Shown: in pieces, positions 17,507-26,164 of the stretch
Layout of the letters: each line of letters opens with the position of its first letter
Position numbering within the stretch: position 1 is the first letter of the stretch
NCBI RefSeq assembly: GCF_000743525.1
Contig: NZ_JQGK01000020.1
Span: forward strand, 1 to 53,515
Direction: 5' to 3'
Source of the DNA: Sulfurospirillum sp. SCADC
Lineage (GTDB): Bacteria; Campylobacterota; Campylobacteria; Campylobacterales; Sulfurospirillaceae
Length of the DNA stretch: 53,515 nucleotides
Notes under the pieces: model-generated
Database searches by the model: none
Told to the model about the DNA's origin: nothing
Seen by the model: the letters and a program-made list of their open reading frames with translations, nothing else
Made by a program: the position numbers and the translations under genes

Positions 17507-19771
17507 TTGGCGATTATTCAAAAAAATATCTGGATGATTTTTTACATCCTTTTGCTCAGCGCCCTTGTCTTTTTAGGGATTGTCTCTTACGCGAGATGGA
17601 ATAGTGTTCACGAAAAGTACATGACCGATCAGACAAATCTTGTCAAACTTGTCTCCAACGCGACCCACTCGCTTCTTTTGACCCAAGAGATGATGCTCAA
17701 CATTTTAGGCAATCAAATCGTTAAAGATCAAAATCCACGCATTTTAGATGATTTGTTACTGCTCAATCCTTCCATTGTCGCGTTTGGATTTACAGATATT
17801 GAGGGCAATTACCTCCACACCAGCTCCAATTTTGATAAAACAAAACGTCCCAGTCTTAGGGCTCAAAGCGTTACAAAAGAGTCTTTTGACTACACGTTAA
17901 GCCAAACAAAGATGGTCTTAGGAAGGACCTATTTTATCGCTGGAAGTGGACGTTGGGGTATTCCGATCCGTAAAACTGTTTTTGATGATGCAGGCAAAGC
18001 CCTCGGCGTTATGACAGCAGGTCTTGGCATCGAAGGTGCGTTTAAACTCTACACAGAAAATCTTTCCCTGGGAGACTACAACAGTGTGACACTGATACGT
18101 GATCGTGACCAGTTTGTACAGTTCCAATCCTCCAACCATGAAGTTTCCAAAACTCTTTACGAAACGCCACTGCCCAATAACTTTTTACAAAACGCATTGA
18201 AAAGCATCACTCAAAAATATGCCATTTCCCTTGAAGAGGTCAAACAAAAAGGTGAAATTTACACTACAGAAACCACTACGCTGGATGATCGAGTTGTGCA
18301 AATCGTCCTTAAATACAACCCTCGTTACGAGCTGTGGATACTCTCAGAGGTTGATCATGCTCACATGGTGCACGATTTTGTTCAAACCTTTCTCATGTAT
18401 GTGCTTATCTTGATCGTGGTACATGCGATTCTCTTTTTACTCTTTAAACTGATCGCCAATGCGGAGAATAAACGACGATCCGACCTAATTTTCCAAGCGA
18501 CGCATGATTCGCTTACACAGCTTCCCAATCGGAACTATTTTAAACAATGTATGCAAGAGTGGATGTCTGAAAATGCACCTTCTTTTAGCCTTTTTTACCT
18601 TGATATGGACCATTTTAAAAATATCAATGACAGCTTTGGGCACCATTTTGGAGATCTCGTACTGGTTGAGTTTTCCAAACGTCTTTTACGCGTTGTCCCC
18701 AAAGAGAGCATCGTGATTCGCCAAGGAGGCGATGAGTTTATCATCTTAAGTTATCTCACCAATGACGAGGAACTCCTCGCTCACGCCCAAATGATTATGC
18801 ACGAAATTTCACAGCCCTATCACATTCAACAGTTCAATTTTGTCATCGGTGCGAGTGTGGGCATCGCAAAATACCCCGAACACGGTGACACGCTCGATAC
18901 GCTTCTACGCGCTTCGGATATTGCGATGTACGAGGCGAAGAAGTACAAAAACAGTGTCCGCTTGTTTGTACCGCTGATGCAAGAAGGCTACTTGAACCGC
19001 GTCACGGTGGAACAGATGCTGCGCAAAGCGCTCGCCAAACATGAAATCTATATGGTCTATCAGCCTCAAATAGATCACAATGGCGCTATATACGGTGTTG
19101 AGGCGTTGGTAAGGTGGCAAAACGAAGAGTTGGGGTTAGTGCCTCCCGATAAATTCATCCCCATTGCGGAAGCATCGGGCTTGATGCCTGACCTTGGGCA
19201 ATTTATCATCCAGACAACGCTTCAAGAGATGAAAACGTTGCAAATAACGCTTGGAGTCACCTTTCAAACCTCGTTGAATATTTCCATCAAACAGTTTATG
19301 GAAGCGCATTTTTTTGAAAAACTAATCTATGAAATCGACCGTGCTAAGCTAGCGCATGTTTCGCTCTGTTTGGAGATTACAGAGAGTCTGTTTATCGAAG
19401 ATATTGACTACATCTTGCCACTCTTACATAAAATACATGACATGGGACTGCACATCTCCATGGACGATTTTGGCACAGGGTACTCCTCCTTAAGCATCCT
19501 TCGCAAGCTTCCCATTGATGAGTTAAAGATCGATAAAAGCTTCGTCGATACGATTTTGAACGACATCACTGCTGAGAAAATGGTTCAAAATATCATCATG
19601 ATTGGTAAAAATTTGGACTTAAATATTCTAGCCGAAGGGGTGGAAACCAAAGAGCAAGAAGCGTTGCTCAAAAGCTTAGGATGCGACCGTTTTCAGGGCT
19701 ATTTTTATGCCAAGCCATTAGCTTATGACACGCTCAAAGCGTTTTTTGAAACGCACACCATCGCGTCCTAA
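17507..19771 (+). CDS. Membrane GGDEF-EAL protein with periplasmic sensor domain
   Basis: 754 residues: membrane helix (~10-30), a periplasmic Cache-like sensor region (~35-285), a second helix (~293-315), a GGDEF domain (~325-490) with intact RQGGDEF, and an EAL domain (~500-750) with VEALVRW, SLNIS, ITES, DDFGTGYSSL, LKIDKSF, AEGVET and FQGY. Both c-di-GMP synthesis and hydrolysis are possible on motif grounds. The start is TTG, supported by TAGGAG seven bases upstream. It is convergent with the beta-lactamase gene, with a palindrome (19788-19797) in the 35-bp gap. Confidence 0.85.
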   Translation: MAIIQKNIWMIFYILLLSALVFLGIVSYARWNSVHEKYMTDQTNLVKLVSNATHSLLLTQEMMLNILGNQIVKDQNPRILDDLLLLNPSIVAFGFTDIEGNYLHTSSNFDKTKRPSLRAQSVTKESFDYTLSQTKMVLGRTYFIAGSGRWGIPIRKTVFDDAGKALGVMTAGLGIEGAFKLYTENLSLGDYNSVTLIRDRDQFVQFQSSNHEVSKTLYETPLPNNFLQNALKSITQKYAISLEEVKQKGEIYTTETTTLDDRVVQIVLKYNPRYELWILSEVDHAHMVHDFVQTFLMYVLILIVVHAILFLLFKLIANAENKRRSDLIFQATHDSLTQLPNRNYFKQCMQEWMSENAPSFSLFYLDMDHFKNINDSFGHHFGDLVLVEFSKRLLRVVPKESIVIRQGGDEFIILSYLTNDEELLAHAQMIMHEISQPYHIQQFNFVIGASVGIAKYPEHGDTLDTLLRASDIAMYEAKKYKNSVRLFVPLMQEGYLNRVTVEQMLRKALAKHEIYMVYQPQIDHNGAIYGVEALVRWQNEELGLVPPDKFIPIAEASGLMPDLGQFIIQTTLQEMKTLQITLGVTFQTSLNISIKQFMEAHFFEKLIYEIDRAKLAHVSLCLEITESLFIEDIDYILPLLHKIHDMGLHISMDDFGTGYSSLSILRKLPIDELKIDKSFVDTILNDITAEKMVQNIIMIGKNLDLNILAEGVETKEQEALLKSLGCDRFQGYFYAKPLAYDTLKAFFETHTIAS

Positions 19772-19806
19772 AAAACTCCCATGCGCTTTACATGTAAAGG
19801 TGTTAT

Positions 19807-20577
19807 TTACTCTAAAATTCCTTTCGCTTTCAGCGCCTCAAGAGTAAGCAGTTTGCGCAAAGGCAGTTCATCCGAAGATGGTGTTAGCAGGTTGGTTGCA
19901 AAGAAGTAAACACCACGAGAACTCTTTACATACCCCACGTACCAGCCATGATGTTCCGCCCCTTTGGGCACTGCCCAGCCTGTTTTAGCGCTTAAGGTGT
20001 AGTTTTGTCCTTGTTCATCGATCATAATCAATTTAAGCAGATCCAGATGCTTTTGCTCAAAGGGTAAATCATTTTTATAGAGCTTTTTCAAAAAAATGAT
20101 CTGCTCGTATGCGCTGATGCGAAGCGCTCCATCGAGCCAAAAACGTTCAACATCAACGCCTGTTTTTTCATTGCCATACTCTATTTTGTGCAGATACTCC
20201 GTGTATTTTTTAAGCCCAATGGTGCGCGCAAACTGTTGATAGCACCAAACACACGAGGTTTTAAACGCGGAGCTTAAGTTTTGATCGTGATTCCATGCTT
20301 TGATACTTCGCTGCACACCATCCCAAACGATGATTGAATCGGCAGTGATGACACCTTCTTGCAAGGCGATGAGGGTATTGGGAATCTTGAAGGTAGATGC
20401 TGGAAGTAGTGGCATTTTAGCGCGTACATCATTGTAAACATACCGCTCTTTACCATCCAGCGATTCGATGAGCATCGCACCATTGAGATGATCTTTTTGA
20501 AAAAGTTTTGCAATCGTGGCATCTTCAGCTAAAAGTGAACACACAAGACTCAGCATCAAAAGTAGTTTTTGAATCAT
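19807..20577 (-). CDS. Class D (OXA-type) beta-lactamase
   Basis: 256 residues with a signal peptide and all class D motifs: S61-T-F-K64 (active-site Ser and the Lys that becomes carbamylated), S108-C-V110, Y134-G-N136, the W-x-x-G segment WLDG, and K198-T-G200. It hydrolyses beta-lactams in the periplasm; Campylobacterota commonly carry chromosomal OXA enzymes. AAGGA precedes the ATG at 20577. The spectrum cannot be inferred. Confidence 0.9.
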   Translation of the reverse strand: MIQKLLLMLSLVCSLLAEDATIAKLFQKDHLNGAMLIESLDGKERYVYNDVRAKMPLLPASTFKIPNTLIALQEGVITADSIIVWDGVQRSIKAWNHDQNLSSAFKTSCVWCYQQFARTIGLKKYTEYLHKIEYGNEKTGVDVERFWLDGALRISAYEQIIFLKKLYKNDLPFEQKHLDLLKLIMIDEQGQNYTLSAKTGWAVPKGAEHHGWYVGYVKSSRGVYFFATNLLTPSSDELPLRKLLTLEALKAKGILE

Positions 20578-20721
20578 GCCTTTCCTTTGTCTTTGACTAC
20601 GCCACAATTATAGCGTTTTAGCGTTACATGTAAACCCAAGAAGTTTGGTTTACCCTTGTGTGCTAGAATGAAAATAGCTTCGAGTGATTCACGTGCGAAA
20701 CACCAAGCGAAGGAGAGTAGC

Positions 20722-22701
20722 ATGAAACAGACGTTAGAAGAATTTTTACAAACGCTGAGTGAAAGCAGTGAAACTGCGATTGAAAAACTCACACAGATTA
20801 TCAACAAAATTCGTCCAAAATCTTTCAAAAACAACGAAGAGAGTACCGCCAATATTGAAGCGATGATCTGCCAGCTTGAAGCCTCACCAGAACTTAGAGA
20901 AATGCTTTCGTATGAATGTAACGAATGGCTTATCAGCTCTAAAATCTCTAGCAATATCACCTCCTTGGGCATTCTCTCCAAGCAAGGATTCAAAGAGGAG
21001 ATGAGCAGTCGTCTTTACAATAAATTTTTACCGCAAGCGCCTAAAAAAGGCGATTTTACCTCGTTATTTGCCACGCTTTTTCCTCACACAAAAGACCCTT
21101 TGTGGGTTAATGCCATCGATGATGCGCTCTGGGCGAAGTTTTGGAGCATGCTTTTGTACAATGAAGCTTTACATGTAAAGACAAAAATGTACCTTTATCA
21201 TGAGATTATCTACGCGACGGAGATTTTGGCGATTTGGATTGCTGCTGAAGAGTTTGATGAACATTATATTCGTTTGGATAGGTCGTTATTGACCAAAGAC
21301 TCTGCGTTTATCGCACTGCAACGAGAGATCAGTAGTCTGTCGCGTTGCATTCAAAATGAAAATCCTGAGGACGAGCTCACAAGGCTTGATTTTCAACACA
21401 TCGATGTGTTGATCGCTCAATGTTACGACCAAGTCAATTTTTTACGCAAACAGTCGCTCAATAAAGGCATTTTAGTCTCACTCACCTACAACCTTGAGCG
21501 ACTAGAGCAGATCATCCAAAGGGTACAAAAGTGTGTTCAGCTCATCCAAGAATTTGATACCGATGCCTTTTATGCGACCTTGCTACCACTGTTTAAAGAG
21601 GTCGTTGAGAAAAACTGCTCACGCAATTCTCTAAGTGAAGTGCTTAACCAAAATATCAAGATATTGGCGAAAAGTATCGCAAACAATGCCAGCGAACACG
21701 GTGAGCACTACATCACGGAAAACACCAAAGAGTACATCGGTATGGTTTTGAGTGCGAGTGGTGCGGGTGTGATTATCGCACTGATGGCATGGAATAAAAT
21801 AACCATCATGCAAAGCGGATTTGTGCCCATTATCGAAACCATTTTGGCGAGTTTGAATTATGGTTTTGGTTTTGTACTGATCCACCTTTTAGGCTTCACT
21901 GTAGCCACCAAACAGCCCGCCATGACCGCTTCTACCTTTGCTAAAGCGGTCGATAGAGCCGATGCCAAGCAAGCCGATCAGCATAAACTTGTTGCACTCT
22001 TCTTACAAGTTAGCAGGTCTCAATTTGCCGCTGTTATGGGTAATGTAACGCTTGCGCTTGGTGTTTCGTGCTTGATTGGATTTCTCTACGCACAACACGC
22101 TATGCCCATTCTCTCAGCCCAAGAACTCCAGTACTACACGCAAAACTTCAACCCTTTTCCAGGACTTTTCTTCGCTGCCATTGCAGGCGTTTTGCTCTTT
22201 ACCTCTGGCTTGATTGCAGGGTATTTTGACAACCGCGCAAGCTATTTGGACTTAAAAAGCAGGTACATGCACCTTCCAATCTTAAAAAAAATGACCTCAC
22301 AAGCGATGAGAGAAAAGATCGCAACCTACCTACACAATAACCACGGCGCGATCATGGGCAATTTTTACTTCGGAATTCTCTTAGGTGTCACACCGTTTGT
22401 CGGACACCTTCTCAACCTTCCCCTTGACATCAGACACGTCGCCTTCTCCTCCGCCAACCTTGGCTACATCGTTGCACAAGGCGAACTCTCGTTGCTTGAT
22501 TTTATCGTAGGTTTAGTGTTTGTCTTGATGATAGGCTTGGTCAATCTCAGCGTCAGCTTCGCCCTAGCCCTCAAAGTCTCACTCAAATCACGCGATGCGG
22601 AGTTTGGTCATTTTTTCTCTTTTGTAAAACTTCTTTTTCAAGAAGCCAAACGAAGACCATTGGAGCTTTTCTTTCCGAGTAAGAGAGTTGAGGAAGTGTG
22701 A
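20722..22701 (+). CDS. Polytopic membrane protein of the site-specific recombinase family (PF10136 type)
   Basis: 659 residues: a ~330-residue cytoplasmic helical region, then about six membrane helices. The segment YGFGFVLIHLLGFTVATKQPAMTAST is the family hallmark. The family name is historical; I see no tyrosine or serine recombinase catalytic motif, so recombinase activity is doubtful. AAGGAGAG before the ATG at 20722 fixes the start over a longer frame. A palindrome (21169-21178) encodes LHV in NEALHVKTK, and another lies upstream (20624-20633). Confidence 0.7.
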   Translation: MKQTLEEFLQTLSESSETAIEKLTQIINKIRPKSFKNNEESTANIEAMICQLEASPELREMLSYECNEWLISSKISSNITSLGILSKQGFKEEMSSRLYNKFLPQAPKKGDFTSLFATLFPHTKDPLWVNAIDDALWAKFWSMLLYNEALHVKTKMYLYHEIIYATEILAIWIAAEEFDEHYIRLDRSLLTKDSAFIALQREISSLSRCIQNENPEDELTRLDFQHIDVLIAQCYDQVNFLRKQSLNKGILVSLTYNLERLEQIIQRVQKCVQLIQEFDTDAFYATLLPLFKEVVEKNCSRNSLSEVLNQNIKILAKSIANNASEHGEHYITENTKEYIGMVLSASGAGVIIALMAWNKITIMQSGFVPIIETILASLNYGFGFVLIHLLGFTVATKQPAMTASTFAKAVDRADAKQADQHKLVALFLQVSRSQFAAVMGNVTLALGVSCLIGFLYAQHAMPILSAQELQYYTQNFNPFPGLFFAAIAGVLLFTSGLIAGYFDNRASYLDLKSRYMHLPILKKMTSQAMREKIATYLHNNHGAIMGNFYFGILLGVTPFVGHLLNLPLDIRHVAFSSANLGYIVAQGELSLLDFIVGLVFVLMIGLVNLSVSFALALKVSLKSRDAEFGHFFSFVKLLFQEAKRRPLELFFPSKRVEEV

Positions 22702-22753
22702 TAAATTGTGCCATAATTCGTGAGATAAATCTTTACATGTAAAAAGGAAAAAG

Positions 22754-23035
22754 ATGAAACCCTACATGAGCATAATTACCCTAGGAGTTAGTGATATGGC
22801 GCAGTCTATTGATTTTTATCACAAAGGACTCGGATTTCCTAGGCTTGAGCCTTATGAAGAGAAGATTGCTTTCTTTACGCTCAAAGGAACGTGGCTTGCG
22901 CTTTATGAGAAAAAAGCACGGCAGTTGTCGTTAAAATCGCATCGTTGTAGATGGCTAAAATGGCTTCCAAATCAGTTTCCGTGGCAAAACGAATCATTGT
23001 TTTTACCCTTCTTTAAAGGCAATCTATCCTGCTAA
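22754..23035 (+). pseudogene. Truncated VOC (glyoxalase-like) gene
   Basis: Residues 1-55 are a normal VOC-family N-terminus (MKPYMSIITLGVSDMAQSID, then FYHKGLGFP and GTWLALYEKKA). After that the translation is unrelated, because the DNA continues as the antisense of a GNAT gene start. The second half of the VOC domain, with its metal ligands, is missing, so the protein is unlikely to function. A palindrome (22733-22742) lies upstream. Confidence 0.75.
22881..22997 (-). pseudogene. 5' fragment of a GNAT (phosphinothricin-type) acetyltransferase gene
   Basis: A 38-codon frame. The first ~27 residues, MIRFATETDLEAILAIYNDA then ILTTTAV, match the start of PAT/YwnH-type acetyltransferases. The sequence then runs into the antisense of the truncated VOC gene and soon stops. 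The acetyl-CoA-binding core is missing. The junction is at about 22,915-22,925. Confidence 0.7.
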
Positions 23036-23386
23036 TTGACAGGCAAAACAGTTGCTTTGATCTTTACATGTAAAGCACGCAGGTGCGACTCGGTTGATGG
23101 AATCGTAGATGAATTTCTTCCACAATTTATCGACAGGTTTGAGCCCAGCGAGTTCAGGGAAGTGGCATTTCATGTATTTGCCCATCTGAACGCGGTTTTT
23201 AAACCCCATCGCTTCGTAGAGGTGGTTCATTTTCAGTGACATGGCTGCGATGTGTGGGGCGATGACGTATTTTGAGTAGCGATTTTTGGCATAACCTTGC
23301 AAAAAGATCATCACTTCGCGTTCAAGCTTCGTCATCTCTAGTTGACTGTATCGGCTCGTTAGGCTCTCTTCTATGGCGGTGGTCAT
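23024..23386 (-). CDS. nifQ: NifQ-like molybdenum-handling protein
   Basis: 120 residues. The pattern LYEAMGFKNRVQMGKYMKCH then FPEL and LWKKFIYD follows NifQ, which carries a molybdenum-iron-sulfur cluster and donates molybdenum for FeMo-co. The family ends with C-x4-C-x2-C-x5-C; here the first Cys is replaced (RVAPAC), the other three are present (CFTCKDQSNC), and an extra Cys follows (CFAC). The FTCK part is encoded by a TTACATGTAA palindrome (23064-23073). The protein is shorter than typical NifQ. It overlaps rpoN by 4 bp, so the two are coupled. Family assignment is by motif only. Confidence 0.7.
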   Translation of the reverse strand: MTTAIEESLTSRYSQLEMTKLEREVMIFLQGYAKNRYSKYVIAPHIAAMSLKMNHLYEAMGFKNRVQMGKYMKCHFPELAGLKPVDKLWKKFIYDSINRVAPACFTCKDQSNCFACQLAG

Positions 23387-24609
23387 GCTTGTACCTTATA
23401 GATTTTTTTGCGCTCTTTGGATGATGCGACGTTCATCAATTTGCGGTATTTGGTGATGGTGCGTCTGACCATCTTGATGTTAAAGCGCTTTTCAATGCGC
23501 TCCAAAAGGTCATCATCGGTGAGCGGTTCACTTTTGTCTTCGTATTCGATCTGTTGATTGATAAAATTCTTAATCTCAGACGAAGAGAGCTCTTTGGTCG
23601 CGACGGCATTGGTAAAAAACGATTTTAGGGGGAAAATGCCCTGCTTGGATTCAATGTATTTGTTTGAAATCGCCCGTGAAATGGTCGATTCTGCAAACGA
23701 GAGCTCTTCGGCAAGCGTGCTCATATTTAGAGGCTTCAGCTCACCGCCCACAAAGAAAGAGAGCTGTCTCTCCACGACTAAAAGCACAATTTTATACAGC
23801 GTTGTTTTGCGAAGTTCCAAAAGATTGACGATGTCGCGCGCCTCTTTGAGCTTCTCTTTGATGTTTTCACTCTTGCTTGAAAAAGGATCGGTAATCAGAA
23901 TATCAGGATAATAGTCGTTGTTAATGCGCAACCGAATGTCATCATCGACTTCCACGTAAAAATCGGGGATGATCTGTTTGGGTGTCGCTTGATACTCAAT
24001 CGCTGGAGGATTGGCAAATTTTTTGATGATCGCTTTGGCTTCTTCAAATCGCCCGTGTCTGGAAAATTTATCGACCTTTGCCATCTGATCGATCATCTTA
24101 AGAACCAAGTTGTAGAGCTCATCGTCGATGTCATCACTGAGGGCGTCGAGTTGAAAGACAAACGATTCGTGGCTCTCACGTGAACCGATACCATAAGGCT
24201 CTAACTTGGAGAAGCGTTGGCGAATGCGCTCAACATACTCGCTGTACACACCACAGGTCACAGCGATCGCTTCTATATCGCCATCAAAATAGCCCTCTTC
24301 GTTGATGTCACAGAGAATTTCATGCGCTACTTTTTGTGAAATGGGTGTGGGAAAGAGAGGTGGTACAATTTGTTCGATGATTTTTTCATGCAACGACTCA
24401 CTTCCAAGTACCAACTCTTCGACAATGCCATGGCTTGAACCTAGGTTTTGCTCAAAGGGACGCTTGACTTCTAAAAAAGGGTTTTCGTACGACAACGTCT
24501 CTAGGTGCGTACTTAACTCTTGAAGAGGTAGCTGTAACAATGGGAGCCAAAGCTTCAAAGAGAGGTTTAAACTCTGCTTTTGCTTGAATTCTAGGTTGAT
24601 ACTTCTCAT
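23383..24609 (-). CDS. rpoN: RNA polymerase sigma-54 factor
   Basis: 408 residues: glutamine/leucine-rich region I (EFKQKQSLNLSLKLWLPLLQ), core-binding region, helix-turn-helix (LAEELSFAESTISRAISNKY) and the C-terminal RpoN box (VRRTITKYRKL), which contacts the -24 element. It directs transcription from -24/-12 promoters with an activator such as NifA or a flagellar regulator. Four such promoters are seen in front of nif units in this window. It is cotranscribed with nifQ, which suggests a nif-dedicated copy. The ribosome site is poor, and a 13-bp inverted repeat lies just upstream of the start. Confidence 0.9.
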   Translation of the reverse strand: MRSINLEFKQKQSLNLSLKLWLPLLQLPLQELSTHLETLSYENPFLEVKRPFEQNLGSSHGIVEELVLGSESLHEKIIEQIVPPLFPTPISQKVAHEILCDINEEGYFDGDIEAIAVTCGVYSEYVERIRQRFSKLEPYGIGSRESHESFVFQLDALSDDIDDELYNLVLKMIDQMAKVDKFSRHGRFEEAKAIIKKFANPPAIEYQATPKQIIPDFYVEVDDDIRLRINNDYYPDILITDPFSSKSENIKEKLKEARDIVNLLELRKTTLYKIVLLVVERQLSFFVGGELKPLNMSTLAEELSFAESTISRAISNKYIESKQGIFPLKSFFTNAVATKELSSSEIKNFINQQIEYEDKSEPLTDDDLLERIEKRFNIKMVRRTITKYRKLMNVASSKERKKIYKVQA

Positions 24610-24615
24610 GTATAA

Positions 24616-24650
24616 ATTATGCCCAAAAATGGATTGATTTTGGGCATAAT
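24616..24650 (-). promoter_or_regulatory. Perfect inverted repeat in the rpoN leader
   Basis: ATTATGCCCAAAA and TTTTGGGCATAAT (24616-24628 and 24638-24650) with a 9-nt loop, ending seven bases from the rpoN start codon. It could be an operator for a dimeric regulator or a leader hairpin that limits translation. Confidence 0.6.
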
Positions 24651-24679
24651 AGGTGATTATTTTTTACACATAGGAAGAA

Positions 24680-24730
24680 GAGTTTTCTGAAAAACTCCTC
24701 GGGATAGAGCTCCTTGAACAGGCGTTCAAG
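24680..24730. terminator. Two hairpins between the nif operon end and rpoN
   Basis: GAGTTTT/AAAACTC (24680-24697) and CTTGAAC/GTTCAAG (24713-24730), each with a 4-nt loop, lie downstream of the ferredoxin stop at 24742. They may end the nifX operon transcript before rpoN. T tracts are weak. Confidence 0.5.
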
Positions 24731-24741
24731 TGAGGGAAATC

Positions 24742-25038
24742 TTAGTATTTAATACGAACAACACCGTTTGGCTTGTCGATTTTCATTTGACACGCAAGGC
24801 GTGAATTTTCTGAACATGTGCCCGCACAAACCTCTTTAAGAACTTTAAACTCTTTTTCATTTTTTGGAGATAAAAACTCCATACCTTGTACGATTTCAAC
24901 CACACAGGTTCCACATTGACCATCACGACAGCCAAAAGGGAGTGCACTACCACTCGCCTCAACGACATCTTGAATGGTTGCACCCGGTTTTACATTGATT
25001 GCTAAAAAATCATTGATAATTTCTACTCTTGTTGTCAT
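24742..25038 (-). CDS. [2Fe-2S] ferredoxin, nif-associated
   Basis: 98 residues of plant/bacterial [2Fe-2S] type with the ligand set C-x4-C-x2-C (FGCRDGQCGTC) and a fourth Cys in SRLACQM. It is probably an electron carrier to nitrogenase or to cofactor assembly. It is the last gene of the nifX-to-ferredoxin operon, 10 bp after a related protein that has lost most ligands. AAAGGA precedes the ATG. Confidence 0.85.
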   Translation of the reverse strand: MTTRVEIINDFLAINVKPGATIQDVVEASGSALPFGCRDGQCGTCVVEIVQGMEFLSPKNEKEFKVLKEVCAGTCSENSRLACQMKIDKPNGVVRIKY

Positions 25039-25048
25039 ATTTTATCCT

Positions 25049-25387
25049 TTACTTTTTAAATGGTTTAATCAAAACATCGCCCTTGATCATCATCATTGAA
25101 GCAATGCGAACTTTTGGGCTAACCGTAAACTGTTGGCAAATATCAGCATCTTCTTGAGAAATGGCACCAAGTTTCACAAGCTCATCAAGCTCTTCATCTT
25201 CCATGTAACTTGTTGGCTCTTCTTCGCTGATACTCTCAACACTCACTAAACATGTAGAATGGTCATTACTATCAAACGTGATAGGAATCCCCTTCTCTTT
25301 TGCTAGACGAACAACAGGTTCACCTATTTTGGCATCATAGATACCATCTTTTTCTTCATCAAAATGCATAAAGATTACTTTCGCCAT
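25049..25387 (-). CDS. Ferredoxin-like protein lacking cluster ligands
   Basis: 112 residues that follow the [2Fe-2S] ferredoxin fold in outline (AKVIFMHFDEEKDGIYDAKI, EPVVRLAKEKGIPI, STCLVSVES, GDVLIKP). At the positions of C-x4-C-x2-C only the last Cys remains; the first two align with Phe and His (FDSNDHSTC). A later Cys (DADICQQ) may match the fourth. A normal cluster is unlikely. It could be a structural or carrier protein for nitrogenase maturation. GGAGG precedes the start. The family assignment is inference. Confidence 0.6.
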   Translation of the reverse strand: MAKVIFMHFDEEKDGIYDAKIGEPVVRLAKEKGIPITFDSNDHSTCLVSVESISEEEPTSYMEDEELDELVKLGAISQEDADICQQFTVSPKVRIASMMMIKGDVLIKPFKK

Positions 25388-25424
25388 GACTTTTCCTCCC
25401 TACTAAGATTTTTTTATTATGGTG

Positions 25425-25787
25425 TTATTGCTTATAATGTTCTATCATCCATTCTGTCTCTTCCGCCTCAAGATCACGGTAAGGTTCCATCGCTTCAAGC
25501 TCATGTTCCCGACATCCAATGACTTCAATAACCGCTTCAGCATCTAAAAAATGGACTTCATACACACGAATGACTTGTAAAAACTCACCCATGCCACGAA
25601 TGTAACCGACTGAGCCTTTTTTAATCATCACGTCGCCAATTTTGAGATACGGATAGGTACCATCGTTCTTGACATCTTCCAAAAGTTTGACTTTCTGACC
25701 GAGAAAAAACTTCGCTTTGGCTTCGTCTTTACCTGAAAGTTTTGCCATCACATTGTTGTGTAAAACAACGTCTTCGCTAGCAGGCAC
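25425..25787 (-). CDS. nifZ: Nitrogenase maturation protein NifZ
   Basis: 120 residues with the NifZ core: FFLGQKVKLLEDVKNDGTYP, KKGSVGYIRGMGEFLQ, VYEVHF and VIGCREHELE. NifZ helps form the second P-cluster of the MoFe protein. The start chosen is GTG 25787, because AAGGAGG lies five bases before it; an ATG at 25814 has no such site. It overlaps nifW by 11 bp and is part of the nifX operon. Confidence 0.85.
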   Translation of the reverse strand: MPASEDVVLHNNVMAKLSGKDEAKAKFFLGQKVKLLEDVKNDGTYPYLKIGDVMIKKGSVGYIRGMGEFLQVIRVYEVHFLDAEAVIEVIGCREHELEAMEPYRDLEAEETEWMIEHYKQ

Positions 25788-26109
25788 AGTTTCCTCCTTC
25801 CGATGCAGTAGCACACGCTAAACATCCTTTGGCTTTGCCATCTTCGAGCATTCCCCACACCTCAGCAGCACTAGGAGCATGCCCATGTTTATAGTCCATA
25901 TAAACGCGAATCAAGGCAAATTTTAAAAAATCCATCAAGTATTTTTCATCGCCATTAAAATTTTCAAACCCTTTTTTAATGAGACTTCCATACTCTTTCA
26001 TAATATGAAAACGCTTGACTTCCACAATATGTTTATCATAGTCAACGCCAAAAAATTCAAAAAAATCTTCTGCATCTTTCAGTTCATAATATCGCTCAAG
26101 CGTTCTCAT
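25777..26109 (-). CDS. nifW: Nitrogenase-stabilising protein NifW
   Basis: 110 residues. The N-terminus LERYYELKDAEDFFEFFGVD then VKRFHIMKEY is the NifW hallmark. NifW binds the MoFe protein and is thought to aid its maturation or oxygen protection. The C-terminus has an unusual Cys-rich tail (GCLACATASEGGNCAC). AAGGA precedes the ATG at 26109; a longer frame upstream has no ribosome site. It lies in the nifX operon. Confidence 0.85.
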   Translation of the reverse strand: MRTLERYYELKDAEDFFEFFGVDYDKHIVEVKRFHIMKEYGSLIKKGFENFNGDEKYLMDFLKFALIRVYMDYKHGHAPSAAEVWGMLEDGKAKGCLACATASEGGNCAC

Positions 26110-26164
26110 GTTATTTCCTTTATCCTTAATAGTTTGTATACTAAAGGGTTGTATGTACAACCCT

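Noticed and set aside
20722-22701. A functional site-specific recombinase marking a mobile element
   Set aside because: The protein is polytopic in the membrane, with no serine or tyrosine recombinase motif; the family name is historical. No attachment sites are seen.
22754-23035. A complete 93-residue glyoxalase
   Set aside because: Only the first ~55 residues fit the VOC family; the rest is antisense to a GNAT gene start.
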